From HXMU1420-2 sp017643305 (GTDB taxonomy: Bacteria > Pseudomonadota > Alphaproteobacteria > Rhodobacterales > Rhodobacteraceae): a stretch of 64,000 bases of DNA. Every line of letters starts with the position of its first letter. Positions within the stretch are counted from its first letter, which is position 1. The notes beneath the pieces were generated by a model. That model searched no databases and had not been told where the DNA came from. It saw nothing but the letters and a program-made list of their open reading frames with translations. Of this stretch, positions 17,020 to 25,995 are shown one piece after another. The stretch spans positions 2,728,001 through 2,792,000 of the forward strand of contig OZ244249.1 of assembly GCA_965217135.1 (NCBI GenBank), written 5' to 3'. The position numbers were made by a program, and so were the translations under genes.

Positions 17020-17994
17020 TCAGCCCCGCACCGGCAGCTTGTCCAGATGGCGCAGCATCGCCACGAACTGCCCCAGCCGTTCGCGCTGGTAGGCGGGCAC
17101 ATCCATACTGTCGTAGTTCAAAAACCCCTGCCCGTCGCGCAGCCCGGTGCGCCCGGCGGCCATGTTGTCTTCGATGATCTGCGGCGCGGCGAACCGGTCG
17201 CTCTGCATCGCGCCGGACATGTAGCGGGAGGCATAGTAAAGGATGTCGCCCCCGCCCCAGTCGATGAACTCCAAGAGCCCCAGAATGGCAAAGCGGAAGC
17301 CGAACCCGTAGGTGGTGGCCTTGTCGATATCCTCGGCGCTGGCCACGCCTTCTTCGACCATGCGCGCGGCTTCGTTCATTGCCAGCGCCTGAATGCGCGG
17401 CACGATGTAGCCGGGGCTGGCGGCACAAACCACAGGCACTTTGCCGATGCCTTCCAGCAAGGTTTTCAGCCGATCGGTCACCTGCGGGTCGGTGGCGTCG
17501 CCCGGCGACAGTTCCACCAGCGGGACAAGGAAGGCAGGGTTCAGCCAATGCGCGTTCAGGAACCGGGCAGGAGTGTCAACAAATCCCTGCAAGTCATTGG
17601 AAAGGATGGTCGAAGTAGTGGACGCGACTATCGCCCGCGGCTGCGCGTGGGCGGATACGAGCCGGAACGCCGCCTCCTTCGCGTCGAGCGTTTCAGGCAC
17701 GCCTTCGAAAATCACGTCAGAAGCGGCCAGCGCACCGGCGCACCCTTCCAGACTGTGGCAGGTCACCCGTGCCACCACCGCGTCGACATCCGGCACGTCG
17801 AGCAGGCCAAAGCCCGCGAGCATCGTCAGCGTGGCGCGGATTTCATCTAATGCCGCATGATTGAGCGCGGCAAACCCCGCCGCATCGCGCGGTTTGGCGT
17901 CAATCAGGTGGACATCATGGCCCGCATAGGCAAAGGCAATGGCAATCCCCCGCCCCATACGCCCTGCGCCAACCGATGCGATGATTTCCATCAC
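17020..17994 (-). CDS. 3-hydroxyacyl-CoA dehydrogenase family protein
   Basis: A 324-residue NAD-dependent dehydrogenase. The N-terminal Rossmann motif is GAGRMGRGIAIAFAYAGHDV. Catalytic-domain signatures are VFEGVPE, STTSTI, the RFLNAHWLNPAFLVPLVEL stretch that holds the catalytic His, and GYIVPRIQALAMNEAARMVEEGVASAEDID. It oxidises an L-3-hydroxyacyl-CoA or a related hydroxy acid such as carnitine or gulonate; the substrate is not readable. It overlaps the opine-type dehydrogenase by 4 bases and so belongs to its operon. Confidence 0.88.
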   Translation of the reverse strand: MMEIIASVGAGRMGRGIAIAFAYAGHDVHLIDAKPRDAAGFAALNHAALDEIRATLTMLAGFGLLDVPDVDAVVARVTCHSLEGCAGALAASDVIFEGVPETLDAKEAAFRLVSAHAQPRAIVASTTSTILSNDLQGFVDTPARFLNAHWLNPAFLVPLVELSPGDATDPQVTDRLKTLLEGIGKVPVVCAASPGYIVPRIQALAMNEAARMVEEGVASAEDIDKATTYGFGFRFAILGLLEFIDWGGGDILYYASRYMSGAMQSDRFAAPQIIEDNMAAGRTGLRDGQGFLNYDSMDVPAYQRERLGQFVAMLRHLDKLPVRG

Positions 17995-19076
17995 GCACCC
18001 TCCTGCAGCATGGTTTGCAAATCATCCACGCTGCGCCCGGCCAGCCCGAGGGTTTCCAGCGTCCGGCCCGTAGCGCGGAAATCATCGTCGCAAATGGCTG
18101 ATCCCAGCGCCAGCAGTCCGGTTGCCGTGGGCGCGGGCACCCCGACCCAGTCCGCGACTGACACCAGAAACGCCAGCCCGGTGGCCACGTCTTCGCGCAT
18201 ATAGCGATGTTCGGTCAACACCAGATGTTCACGCCAGTCGCCGCTGTCGGTCAGCTTGTCGTGCGCCATGTTGCCATACATCCATTCTTCCGCGTCATTG
18301 TCATAATGGTTGGCAAGCGGGAAATGCGGCGCGCCGTAACCCAGCGCTTCGCGCACGGCCATACGTTCCGCATCCAGCTGCGTTGTCACGCGTCGGATCG
18401 CAGGCTGGGTGCCTTCATTGTGAATGTCCCAATGGTCGAAATGTTCGATCGGACCAGCATTCATGACGATCAGCGGCGGGTGGATGATGGGCCCTGCGTT
18501 CATCAGCGCGCCCGACAGCCCGTCGCCAGCCCGTTCGACAGACGGATAAGCCCGCGCGATGACCTCAAAGGCGTGATCGGCATTGCGATAAGGGTAAACA
18601 CCTGATGGCAAACGCGTGGCGCGCGTGGTGATCGCCACGGTCAGAGGGCCGTGCAGACGGGTCAGGTACGGCAAAGTGCCCGCCTCTCCCCAACTGACAT
18701 CAGCCGTGCTACCCGCACGGCGGGCAATATCGGCCATCATCCATGTGCCAAAGCTGCCGGGCGGCAAGTACACCACCTGCCCGTCCACCAAATGCGGGGC
18801 CAGAAGCGCGGCGATATCGGCCTGCGCAGTGGCTGGGGTCGGGCAGACGATCAGTTCCGCCCCGGACACCGCCGCGCCAATGTCATTAGTCACCTGCGCC
18901 AGACGCACCCGGCGTTCGCCCACGAAATCCTTCAATGTCAGCGTGTTGTTCGCCGCCTGCAATGCGGCAATCCCTTCGGTATTCCGACGCCACAGCGCCA
19001 CCTCGTGCCCCTGATCGGTCAGATCCGCCGCAGCGGCCATGGACCCGTTACCGCCCCCCAAAACCGCAATCTTCAT
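17991..19076 (-). CDS. NAD/NADP octopine/nopaline dehydrogenase family protein
   Basis: A 361-residue enzyme of the opine dehydrogenase family. The Rossmann motif is KIAVLGGGNGSMAAAADLTDQGHEV. The C-terminal helical domain has NAGPIIHPPLIVMNAGPIEHF and AVREALGYGAPHFPLANHY, typical of octopine/nopaline dehydrogenases. Such enzymes join or cleave an amino acid and a 2-oxo acid. The ATG at 19076 is chosen over an upstream one (19100) because GGAGAGG precedes it. It is divergent from the TRAP operon, which suggests shared control and a role in using an imported compound. Confidence 0.85.
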   Translation of the reverse strand: MKIAVLGGGNGSMAAAADLTDQGHEVALWRRNTEGIAALQAANNTLTLKDFVGERRVRLAQVTNDIGAAVSGAELIVCPTPATAQADIAALLAPHLVDGQVVYLPPGSFGTWMMADIARRAGSTADVSWGEAGTLPYLTRLHGPLTVAITTRATRLPSGVYPYRNADHAFEVIARAYPSVERAGDGLSGALMNAGPIIHPPLIVMNAGPIEHFDHWDIHNEGTQPAIRRVTTQLDAERMAVREALGYGAPHFPLANHYDNDAEEWMYGNMAHDKLTDSGDWREHLVLTEHRYMREDVATGLAFLVSVADWVGVPAPTATGLLALGSAICDDDFRATGRTLETLGLAGRSVDDLQTMLQEGA

Positions 19077-19094
19077 TCGACCTCTCCGTATAAT

Positions 19095-19114
19095 TTGCAT
19101 GAAATTTCATGCAA
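19095..19114. promoter_or_regulatory. 20-base perfect palindrome, likely operator
   Basis: TTGCATGAAATTTCATGCAA is a perfect 20-base inverted repeat in the 192-base divergent gap between the opine-type dehydrogenase and the TRAP binding protein. A second, weaker site follows at 19150-19163 (GAAATTTTTTC and TTCATGAA). Position and symmetry suggest a dimeric repressor that controls both directions. No regulator gene lies in this block, so the cognate factor is unknown. Confidence 0.55.
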
Positions 19115-19268
19115 TCCCAGTTTTGCGGGCCAGTTCTTTCACTGGTCAAGAAATTTTTTCATGAATTCGCATATATCTGCCTCCTTAGCATCTTGCGTAA
19201 CCTATGTTGCCTTCTATCATCCGTTCAGTGAGACACGAAAAAGTGTCACCAACAGGGGAGTCTGCAAA

Positions 19269-20276
19269 ATGAAGTATTTCAACCGTCTGACAGTCACAGC
19301 TGCTACAACAGCGGCTGTTCTGAGTTCGGCCGCGGCCTGGGCCGAAGACAAGGTAAGCGCCGTCCACGCGTTCCCACCGTTCCTTGTATATACGAAAACC
19401 TTCCTCGCGATGGTCGATGATATCAACGAACGCGGCAAAGGGATCGTCCAGATCGAAGTGCGCGGTGGCCCCGAAGCCATCGGCATGTTCCAACAGCCAG
19501 CCGCCGTACGCGACGGCGTGGTCGACATGGTTCACACGCCCGGCAGCTTCTACGGCAAAAACGTGCCGGAGATCGACGCCATGGTCGCATCGAAGATGAC
19601 GCCAATGGAAGTCCGTGCAAACGGCGGTGCCGCGGTGATGGACGAAGCGCACCAGAAACGGTTCAACGTCACGCACCTGGGCTGGATCGACGGCGGCATC
19701 AAGTTCCATATCTACATGAACTCGGAACCCAAGTTCCGCGATGATGGTGTTCTGGACCTGACCGGTGTGAAGCTGCGGGACAACCCGATCTACCACGCCT
19801 TCTTCGAGGCGCTGAACGCAACCACCTCCTCCATGCCTGCGACCGAAGTCTACTCCGCTCTGGAAAAGGGTGTTGTCGACGCTGCTGCCTGGACGGAAAT
19901 CGGTATTCCGCAGCTGAAATGGAACGAGTTCCTGAAGTACCGCGTGGACCCGACCTTCTACAACACGGACCTTGGCGTTATCTTCAACCTGGACAGCTGG
20001 AATGCGCTGTCCCAGGAAAGCCGCGACCTGATCTCCAGCGTCGTGGTCGAGTGGGAAGAGAAATCCTATAATGATCGCCAGGCTGACGTGGTTGCAGATG
20101 CCAAGGTCCTGTCGGATGGCGGAATGACCTTTGTCGCACATTCTGACGAAGCCGGCGCGGTCTATCAGAAGATGGCCGATGACGCCGCGTGGGCCCGCAT
20201 GTACGAGCGGATCGATGGCGGCGGCGCAGGTGCCGACACCTACAACACGCTGCGCAAGCATTACGCAGGCGAATAA
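19269..20276 (+). CDS. TRAP transporter substrate-binding protein, DctP family
   Basis: A 335-residue periplasmic protein. The start is ATG 19269, with GGGGAG about 8 bases before it, although the frame is open far upstream. A Sec signal peptide ends around AAAWAE (residues 19-24). DctP features include AAVRDGVVDMVHTPGSFYG, the ligand-binding Arg region (LRDNPIYHAFFEALNA), and PATEVYSALEKGVVDAAAW. It captures an organic acid or similar solute for the permease pair encoded next. Substrate is unknown; the neighbours point to an amino-acid conjugate or opine (inference). Confidence 0.92.
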   Translation: MKYFNRLTVTAATTAAVLSSAAAWAEDKVSAVHAFPPFLVYTKTFLAMVDDINERGKGIVQIEVRGGPEAIGMFQQPAAVRDGVVDMVHTPGSFYGKNVPEIDAMVASKMTPMEVRANGGAAVMDEAHQKRFNVTHLGWIDGGIKFHIYMNSEPKFRDDGVLDLTGVKLRDNPIYHAFFEALNATTSSMPATEVYSALEKGVVDAAAWTEIGIPQLKWNEFLKYRVDPTFYNTDLGVIFNLDSWNALSQESRDLISSVVVEWEEKSYNDRQADVVADAKVLSDGGMTFVAHSDEAGAVYQKMADDAAWARMYERIDGGGAGADTYNTLRKHYAGE

Positions 20277-20320
20277 TCATCAATGGGTCGCGCTTTCCTT
20301 GGATGGCGCGGCCCTAACCG

Positions 20321-20340
20321 GCCCGGCTTGCGGGCTTTTC
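20321..20340 (+). terminator. intra-operon terminator/stabilising hairpin
   Basis: GCCCG (20321-20325), loop GCTTG, CGGGC (20331-20335), then TTTTC. It lies between the binding-protein stop and the small permease. Such partial terminators commonly make the binding protein more abundant than the permease. A larger imperfect stem (GGGTCGCGC with GCGCGGCCC, 20285-20313) lies just before it. Confidence 0.55.
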
Positions 20341-20362
20341 TCCAATACTCGGGAACGGACCC

Positions 20363-20863
20363 ATGCGCATTGTTGATCGTGTGTGCGATTTTCTGGCGAT
20401 CCTTGCTGGAGTTTACCTGGCCGCCATCATGTTTGGCATTGTGATCAGCGCGCTGGCGCGCACGTTCAACCTGTCGGGCTCCTGGTCCTCTCACATCTTC
20501 AGCTTTGCCGAATTCGGCCTGCTTTACATCGTCATGGGGGCTTCGCCTTGGCTGGTGCGCCACCGCGGGCACGTGTTCATCGAACTGCTGACCGCCGCTA
20601 TCCCGCGCGCCATGCAGCGCCCTTTCAGCCGGTTTGTGTCGCTGCTCTGCGTGATCATCTGCCTCGTGCTGGTCTGGTACACATGGGGTGCGACGGCCAA
20701 GGCATACCGGTTTGGCGACGCTGAAATGCGCAGCCTCGACATGCCTAAATTCCTGTTGCTGGGCGCCATGCCCATCGGCTTTGGCCTGATGGCCGTGCAA
20801 TTCGCACGCTTCGTCTTTGGCCCTGAAACCCTGCATACCGGCGAAGCCGGCGTGCACGAATAA
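20363..20863 (+). CDS. TRAP transporter small permease, DctQ family
   Basis: A 166-residue inner-membrane protein with four predicted helices. The central WLVRHRGHVFIELLTAAIP is the DctQ signature (W..R.GH....). It binds the large permease as a structural subunit. It starts 86 bases after the binding protein with the hairpin in between, and is followed 24 bases later by the large permease, so all three form one transport system. Confidence 0.9.
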   Translation: MRIVDRVCDFLAILAGVYLAAIMFGIVISALARTFNLSGSWSSHIFSFAEFGLLYIVMGASPWLVRHRGHVFIELLTAAIPRAMQRPFSRFVSLLCVIICLVLVWYTWGATAKAYRFGDAEMRSLDMPKFLLLGAMPIGFGLMAVQFARFVFGPETLHTGEAGVHE

Positions 20864-20887
20864 CTCCGTCGCGAGGGACCCAACAAG

Positions 20888-22225
20888 ATGGAATGGTTCG
20901 AGGCGCTCTTCTTCCTTCTGGGGATGATCCTGTTCTTCATGTTCCTTGGCATCCCGGTTGCCCTGGCTTTTCTGGCTGCCAATATTATCGGTGCCGTGTA
21001 CTTCATGGGGGGCCGTGGGCCGCTGGAAGTACAGATGGCCCGCGGGATCGGGCAGCTGGCCAACAACGCCATACCAACGATCACCAGTTTCAACCTGATG
21101 CCGGTGCCAATGTTCCTGCTGATGGGGGAAATATTCTTCTTCACAGGCCTAGCGAACAAGATGTTCACTGCGGTTGACCGGTTGATGGGCAAACTGCCCG
21201 CCCGCCTGTCGTTTGTCACCGTGGCCGGCGGCACCGCCTTTGCCACCTTGTCGGGGTCATCCATGGGCTCCACCGCCCTGCTGGGGTCATTGATGGTGCC
21301 CGAGATGCAGAAACGCGGGTACAAGAAACACATGGCCATCGGCCCGATCCTGGGCACTGGTGGGCTTGCCATGCTGATCCCGCCTTCAGCGCTGGCCGTG
21401 CTGCTGGGTACGCTGGCAGAACTGGATATCGGCGCCCTGCTGATCGCGGGTGTTCTGCCCGGTCTGATGCTGGCGGTGTTCTACGTCATCCTGATCCTTG
21501 GTATGGCGCTCTATGATCCGACGGCTGCCCCTGCCTACGAGGTGGAGCACACGTCCCTGGCCGAAAAGCTCCGCTTGTTCTTCGTCGATATCCTGCCAAT
21601 GGTGTCGATCGTGATCGGGGTGATCCTGGTCATCATGCTGGGCATTGCGACCCCGTCCGAAAGCGCGGCCTTCGGCTGCCTGGGCGTTGTCATCCTGGCC
21701 GCGCTTTATGGGTCACTGACCTGGGACGGGTTGGTCAAATCCGTGACCGGAGCGCTCAAGGTGACCACGATGGCGCTGCTGATCATCTTTGGCTCGGCCA
21801 CGTTCTCGGCCCTGCTGGCGTTTTCAGGCGCGTCATCGGGGCTGATCAACTGGGCCACAGGGTTTGACCTGAACCCCACCACCATGCTGCTGATCATGTT
21901 CGCGATTCTGCTGGTGCTTGGCATGTTCATGGACCAGCTATCAATGATGCTGCTGACGGTACCAATCTTCTTCCCGCTGGCGCAAACACTGGGCTTTGAC
22001 CTGATCTGGTTCGGCGTGATCATCCTGCTGGCGCTCGAGATCAGCTTTACCACCCCGCCCTTTGGCCTGCTCTTGTTCGTGATGAAAGGCGTGTCCGCGC
22101 CGGGCACCAAGATGCGCGACATCTATATTGCCGCATTGCCGTTCATGGGATGCGCGATTGTGCTGGTGGGGCTGCTAATTGTCTTCCCGCAGATCGCGTT
22201 GTGGCTGCCGGGGCTGGGGAACTAG
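20888..22225 (+). CDS. TRAP transporter large permease, DctM family
   Basis: A 445-residue inner-membrane channel subunit driven by Na+ gradient. It has the usual two-fold architecture with helical hairpins. Signatures seen are FLGIPVALAFLAANIIG at the N-terminus, GGTAFATLSGSSMGSTALLGSLMVPEM in the first hairpin, GLAMLIPPSALAVLLG, and the C-terminal SFTTPPFGLLLFVMKGV. The length is normal for DctM. It ends the plus-strand operon and converges on the M20 genes. Confidence 0.93.
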   Translation: MEWFEALFFLLGMILFFMFLGIPVALAFLAANIIGAVYFMGGRGPLEVQMARGIGQLANNAIPTITSFNLMPVPMFLLMGEIFFFTGLANKMFTAVDRLMGKLPARLSFVTVAGGTAFATLSGSSMGSTALLGSLMVPEMQKRGYKKHMAIGPILGTGGLAMLIPPSALAVLLGTLAELDIGALLIAGVLPGLMLAVFYVILILGMALYDPTAAPAYEVEHTSLAEKLRLFFVDILPMVSIVIGVILVIMLGIATPSESAAFGCLGVVILAALYGSLTWDGLVKSVTGALKVTTMALLIIFGSATFSALLAFSGASSGLINWATGFDLNPTTMLLIMFAILLVLGMFMDQLSMMLLTVPIFFPLAQTLGFDLIWFGVIILLALEISFTTPPFGLLLFVMKGVSAPGTKMRDIYIAALPFMGCAIVLVGLLIVFPQIALWLPGLGN

Positions 22226-22345
22226 GGCCAGCAAATAGGCACCAGTCGCGCGGCAGGACAGAAGCCAGCTGTTTAGCGCGGGATGTGGCAACCGCTCAAG
22301 CCGTTTCAAAAAGGGTTGCAAGCGGCTTCCATCCTACCAATCAAC

Positions 22346-22377
22346 GCGATGCACTCGTCCTGAAACGCGTGCATCGC
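22346..22377. terminator. hairpin between convergent dctM and M20 gene
   Basis: GCGATGCAC (22346-22354) and GTGCATCGC (22369-22377) form a perfect 9-base stem with a 14-base loop in the 156-base convergent gap. No clear T-tract follows on either side. It ends four bases before the stop of the first M20 gene on the other strand. It may act as a bidirectional terminator. Confidence 0.4.
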
Positions 22378-22381
22378 CAGT

Positions 22382-23548
22382 TCAGCCCAGCGGCATCCGC
22401 TGTTCTGCAACTTCTGCGAACCAGCTCGCGCCTACAGGCAAGGCTTCATCGTTGAAATTGTATTGTGGGTTGTGCAGCCCGGCACTGTCACCGTTGCCAA
22501 TGAAGGCAAAGGCCCCCGGCCGCACCGCCAGCATCTCGGCAAAATCTTCGCCCCCCATGCTCGGGTCAAACTCTTCCAATACCGTTCCGGCCACCGCGCG
22601 GGCGGCATCCGCCGCCACACCGGCCTGTTCGGCCGCGTTCACGGTCGGGTGTACGCCTTTCATATAGGTCAGCTCCGCAGTCGCCCCATAAGCCTCCGCC
22701 GTGGCTTCGGCGATGCTGCGGATACGGTCGATCACCAGCGTCTGCACCTCGGGGTCCATGTAGCGCACCGTGCCTCCCAGCGTTACACTGTTGGAAATCA
22801 CGTTATACGCCTGGCTTTCCGACTGGATCGCGCAGAGCGACATGACCACCGTCTGCAACGGGTCCACGTTGCGCGCGGCGATGGATTGCAGCGCCACCAC
22901 CACGTGACAGGCCGCGAGGGTTGCATCGACGCTCAGGTGCGGCTTGGCCGCATGGCCACCCTTGCCGCGCACGACAATCTTGAACCCGTCCGCCGCCGCC
23001 AGCATCGGGCCCGGACGTACGGCAAACTGGCCCACGGGCATGCCGGGCCAGTTGTGCATGCCGTACACTTCCTGAATGCTCCAACGCTCCATCAGACCAT
23101 CCTTGACCATCGCCCGCGCGCCCCCGCCGCCTTCTTCGGCCGGCTGGAAGATCAGCACAACGGTGCCGTCAAAGTTCCGAGTTTCACCCAGGTATTGCGC
23201 CGCACCCAGCAGCATCGTGGTGTGCCCGTCATGGCCGCACGCATGCATGACGCCTGGGGTTTTGGAAGCATACTCCACCCCCGTCTGTTCCGGCAGCGGC
23301 AGCGCGTCCATGTCGCCGCGAAAGCCCAGAACCTTGCCGGACCCGGTTTCGCGCCCGCGAATGACGCCCACCACCCCGGTGCCACCAACCCCTTCGACCA
23401 CCTCGTCAACGCCAAAAGCGCGCAGCCTGTCGGCCACTACACCGGCGGTGCGGTGTTCTTCATTGCGCAGTTCGGGGTGAGCGTGAAAATCCTGCCGCCA
23501 GGCTGCAAGCTCCGGCTGGCGTTCGGCAATGCTGTTACGAACCGGCAT
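22382..23548 (-). CDS. M20 family amidohydrolase, copy 1
   Basis: A 388-residue metal-dependent amidohydrolase of the hippurate hydrolase / N-acyl-amino-acid type (M20D). Metal ligands are visible: MHACGHDGHT, the EEGGGGA pair of glutamates, GMHNWPG, and the late His in GLHNPQYNFND. GGEDFAEML is also conserved. It should cleave N-acyl or N-carbamoyl amino acids in the cytoplasm. It lies 3 bases after copy 2, last in a three-gene minus-strand array. Relative to copies 2 and 3 it has more substitutions (for example VPGCT region and VKDGLMERWS), which suggests a different acyl group. Confidence 0.9.
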   Translation of the reverse strand: MPVRNSIAERQPELAAWRQDFHAHPELRNEEHRTAGVVADRLRAFGVDEVVEGVGGTGVVGVIRGRETGSGKVLGFRGDMDALPLPEQTGVEYASKTPGVMHACGHDGHTTMLLGAAQYLGETRNFDGTVVLIFQPAEEGGGGARAMVKDGLMERWSIQEVYGMHNWPGMPVGQFAVRPGPMLAAADGFKIVVRGKGGHAAKPHLSVDATLAACHVVVALQSIAARNVDPLQTVVMSLCAIQSESQAYNVISNSVTLGGTVRYMDPEVQTLVIDRIRSIAEATAEAYGATAELTYMKGVHPTVNAAEQAGVAADAARAVAGTVLEEFDPSMGGEDFAEMLAVRPGAFAFIGNGDSAGLHNPQYNFNDEALPVGASWFAEVAEQRMPLG

Positions 23549-23551
23549 GGG

Positions 23552-24715
23552 TCAGGCCACCGGCATGCGACGTTCGACAATCTCTGCCCACCAGGAACAG
23601 CCCGCCGGGATCGCTTCGTCGTTGAAGTTATATTCAGGGTGGTGAACCAAGGCCGTGTCGCCGTTGCCCACAAGGATATAGGCCCCGGGCCGTTCTTCCA
23701 ACATATAGGCGAAATCTTCTCCGCCCATGACCAGCGGCGCGTCATCGCAGGAGCCTGAAACCGACCGCGCGACCTCGGCCGCGAATTCGGTCTGCTCCTC
23801 GGAATTTACCATGACCGGATAGCCGCGGATATAGGTCACATCCGCCTTACCCCCAAAGGTCGCCGCCACACCATCGCAAATCTCCTGGATCCGGCGTTCG
23901 GCCAGATCGCGCATCTCGGGGCTCATCGTGCGGACCGTACCGCAAAGCTGCACCCCCTGTGGGATCACGTTGAACGCTTTGGAGGAGGTCTCAAAAGACG
24001 TCACCGACACCACCACCTGATCCACCGGGTCCGCGTTACGGCTGACAATGGTTTGCAGTGACACAACCGCCTGCGCCGCCATTACCGTGGTGTCCACAGT
24101 GCTATGCGGTTTGGCCGCGTGCCCGCCATGGCCGGTAAAGGTGATGTCAAACTGGTCCGTCGCGGCAAAGAACGCACCGGGCCGGATGCTGAACTGCCCC
24201 ATGGGCAGGCCCGGCCAGTTGTGCATACCGTACACTTCCTGAATGCCCCAGCGGTCCATCATGCCGTCATCGCACATTTCCTTGCCGCCACCGCCGCCTT
24301 CTTCGGCAGGCTGAAAGATCACCGCGACCGTGCCGTCGAAATTGCGGGTTTCTGCCAAGTATTTGGCCGCGCCCAGCAACATGGCCGTATGGCCGTCATG
24401 CCCGCAGGCATGCATCGCGCCGGGGATTTTGGACGCATAGGCCAGCCCCGTCGCTTCTTCGATGGGGAGTGCATCCATGTCCGCACGCAGGCCGATCACC
24501 TTGCCAGAAGTATTTGCCTTGCCCCGGATCAGGCCCACAACGCCAGTGCGCCCGATGCCGGTGACCACCTCTTCGCAACCGAACTCCTGCAGTTTTTCCG
24601 CCACCAGAGCGGATGTGCGGTGAGTTTCAAACAGGATTTCCGGGTTTTCATGGATGTCCTGACGCCAGGCGGCGATTTCATCCTGCATTTCTGCAAAGCG
24701 GTTCTTGACGGGCAT
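23552..24715 (-). CDS. M20 family amidohydrolase, copy 2
   Basis: A 387-residue paralogue of its two neighbours. It has the same metal-site blocks: MHACGHDGHT, EEGGGGGK, GMHNWPGLP, GGEDFAYML, and VHHPEYNFNDEAIP. The segment CDDGMMDRWGIQEVYGMHN is almost identical in copy 3, which shows a recent duplication between copies 2 and 3. It lies 15 bases behind copy 3 and 3 bases before copy 1, so one transcript. Substrate is probably an N-acyl or conjugated amino acid; no residue tells which. Confidence 0.9.
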   Translation of the reverse strand: MPVKNRFAEMQDEIAAWRQDIHENPEILFETHRTSALVAEKLQEFGCEEVVTGIGRTGVVGLIRGKANTSGKVIGLRADMDALPIEEATGLAYASKIPGAMHACGHDGHTAMLLGAAKYLAETRNFDGTVAVIFQPAEEGGGGGKEMCDDGMMDRWGIQEVYGMHNWPGLPMGQFSIRPGAFFAATDQFDITFTGHGGHAAKPHSTVDTTVMAAQAVVSLQTIVSRNADPVDQVVVSVTSFETSSKAFNVIPQGVQLCGTVRTMSPEMRDLAERRIQEICDGVAATFGGKADVTYIRGYPVMVNSEEQTEFAAEVARSVSGSCDDAPLVMGGEDFAYMLEERPGAYILVGNGDTALVHHPEYNFNDEAIPAGCSWWAEIVERRMPVA

Positions 24716-24730
24716 AGAGGTCTCCTTGGC

Positions 24731-25903
24731 TCAGCGGGCAGGCATGCGTCGTTCGACGATCTCGGCGAACCACGAACATCCTAACGGCAGGGCATCATCA
24801 TCAAAATCATAGGCCGGGTGGTGGCACATGGCGCTGTCGCCATTGCCAATGAACATATACGCTCCGGGACGTTCCTCCAGCATGTAGGAAAAGTCTTCGG
24901 CCGGCATGATCGGGGCGCAGTTGCGATCCACGTTGGCTTCGCCTACCACGGCAGCGGCAGCATCGCATGCATAGCCCGCGTTGGTCTCATGATTGAGGGT
25001 GATGGGATAGCCGCGCTGATAATCCACAACCGCCGTCGCGCCATAGGCTTCGGCGGTTTTCTCGACAATCGAAGTCACACGTTCTTCGGCCAGATCGCGC
25101 ACCTCCTTGTCCAGTGTGCGCACAGTGCCGCGCAGCAACACGGTCTGGGGGATCACGTTGAAGCTTTCGGTGTCGGACCGGAAGGTACAGACCGACACAA
25201 CCGCCTGCGCCAGCGGGTCGACGTTACGGGCAACGATGGATTGTAATGCAACCATTACATGGGCAGCGGAAAGGTTGGTGTCGATGTTCCTGTGCGGCTC
25301 GGCAGCATGCCCGCCCCGCCCGGTGATCACGATCTCAAACTGATCGGCGGAGCCCAGCAGCGCGCCGGCACGGGTGGCAAATTTGCCCACAGGGATGCCC
25401 GGCGCGTTGTGCATGCCGTAGACCTCCTGAATACCCCAGCGGTCCATCATGCCATCGTCGCACATGACCTTGCCGCCGCCGCCGCCCTCTTCGGCCGGTT
25501 GGAAGATCAGCACCACCTTGCCATCGAAATTGCGTGTCTCGGCCAGATATTTCGCGGCCCCCAGCAGCATCGAGGTATGCCCGTCATGGCCACAGGCATG
25601 CATCTTGCCCGGCACGGTCGAGGCATAGTCGAGCCCGGTGATCTCCTCGATCGGCAGCGCATCCATGTCGGCGCGCAGCCCGATGACCTTGCCCGAGTTG
25701 TTGGATTTGCCTTCGATCACCGCCACAACGCCGGTGCGGCCAATGCCGGTGGTGATGTCGGTGATGCCGAACTCCTGCAACCGCTCCACCACATAGGCGG
25801 CGGTGTTTTCCACATCGAACATTAGTTCAGGATGCGCGTGCAGGTGGCGGCGCCACCCGGTGATTTCGTCATGCATGTCGGCAAAGCGGTTTCTGATCGG
25901 CAT
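24731..25903 (-). CDS. M20 family amidohydrolase, copy 3
   Basis: A 390-residue M20D amidohydrolase and the first gene of the tandem array. Metal-site motifs are intact (MHACGHDGHT, EEGGGGGK, GMHNAPGIP, PAEDFSYML, and the late CHHPAYDFDD His). Two positions differ from the others: GMHNAPG instead of GMHNWPG, and PAED instead of GGED. These are near the substrate pocket in the family and may shift specificity. AAGGGAT precedes the ATG. Upstream there is only a 92-base gap to the caspase-like gene's stop. Confidence 0.9.
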   Translation of the reverse strand: MPIRNRFADMHDEITGWRRHLHAHPELMFDVENTAAYVVERLQEFGITDITTGIGRTGVVAVIEGKSNNSGKVIGLRADMDALPIEEITGLDYASTVPGKMHACGHDGHTSMLLGAAKYLAETRNFDGKVVLIFQPAEEGGGGGKVMCDDGMMDRWGIQEVYGMHNAPGIPVGKFATRAGALLGSADQFEIVITGRGGHAAEPHRNIDTNLSAAHVMVALQSIVARNVDPLAQAVVSVCTFRSDTESFNVIPQTVLLRGTVRTLDKEVRDLAEERVTSIVEKTAEAYGATAVVDYQRGYPITLNHETNAGYACDAAAAVVGEANVDRNCAPIMPAEDFSYMLEERPGAYMFIGNGDSAMCHHPAYDFDDDALPLGCSWFAEIVERRMPAR

Positions 25904-25995
25904 AGGGGATCCCTTTCATCTGGGGTCACCCTGCCAAAGCCGCCCTACCACCGCAAGCGCCGAAGCGTGGTCAGCCGCAAGGTTGCGGCGGACGG

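Noticed and set aside
22463..23758. 431-codon plus-strand frame
   Set aside because: Antisense to the M20 genes, rich in His and Arg, no known domain.
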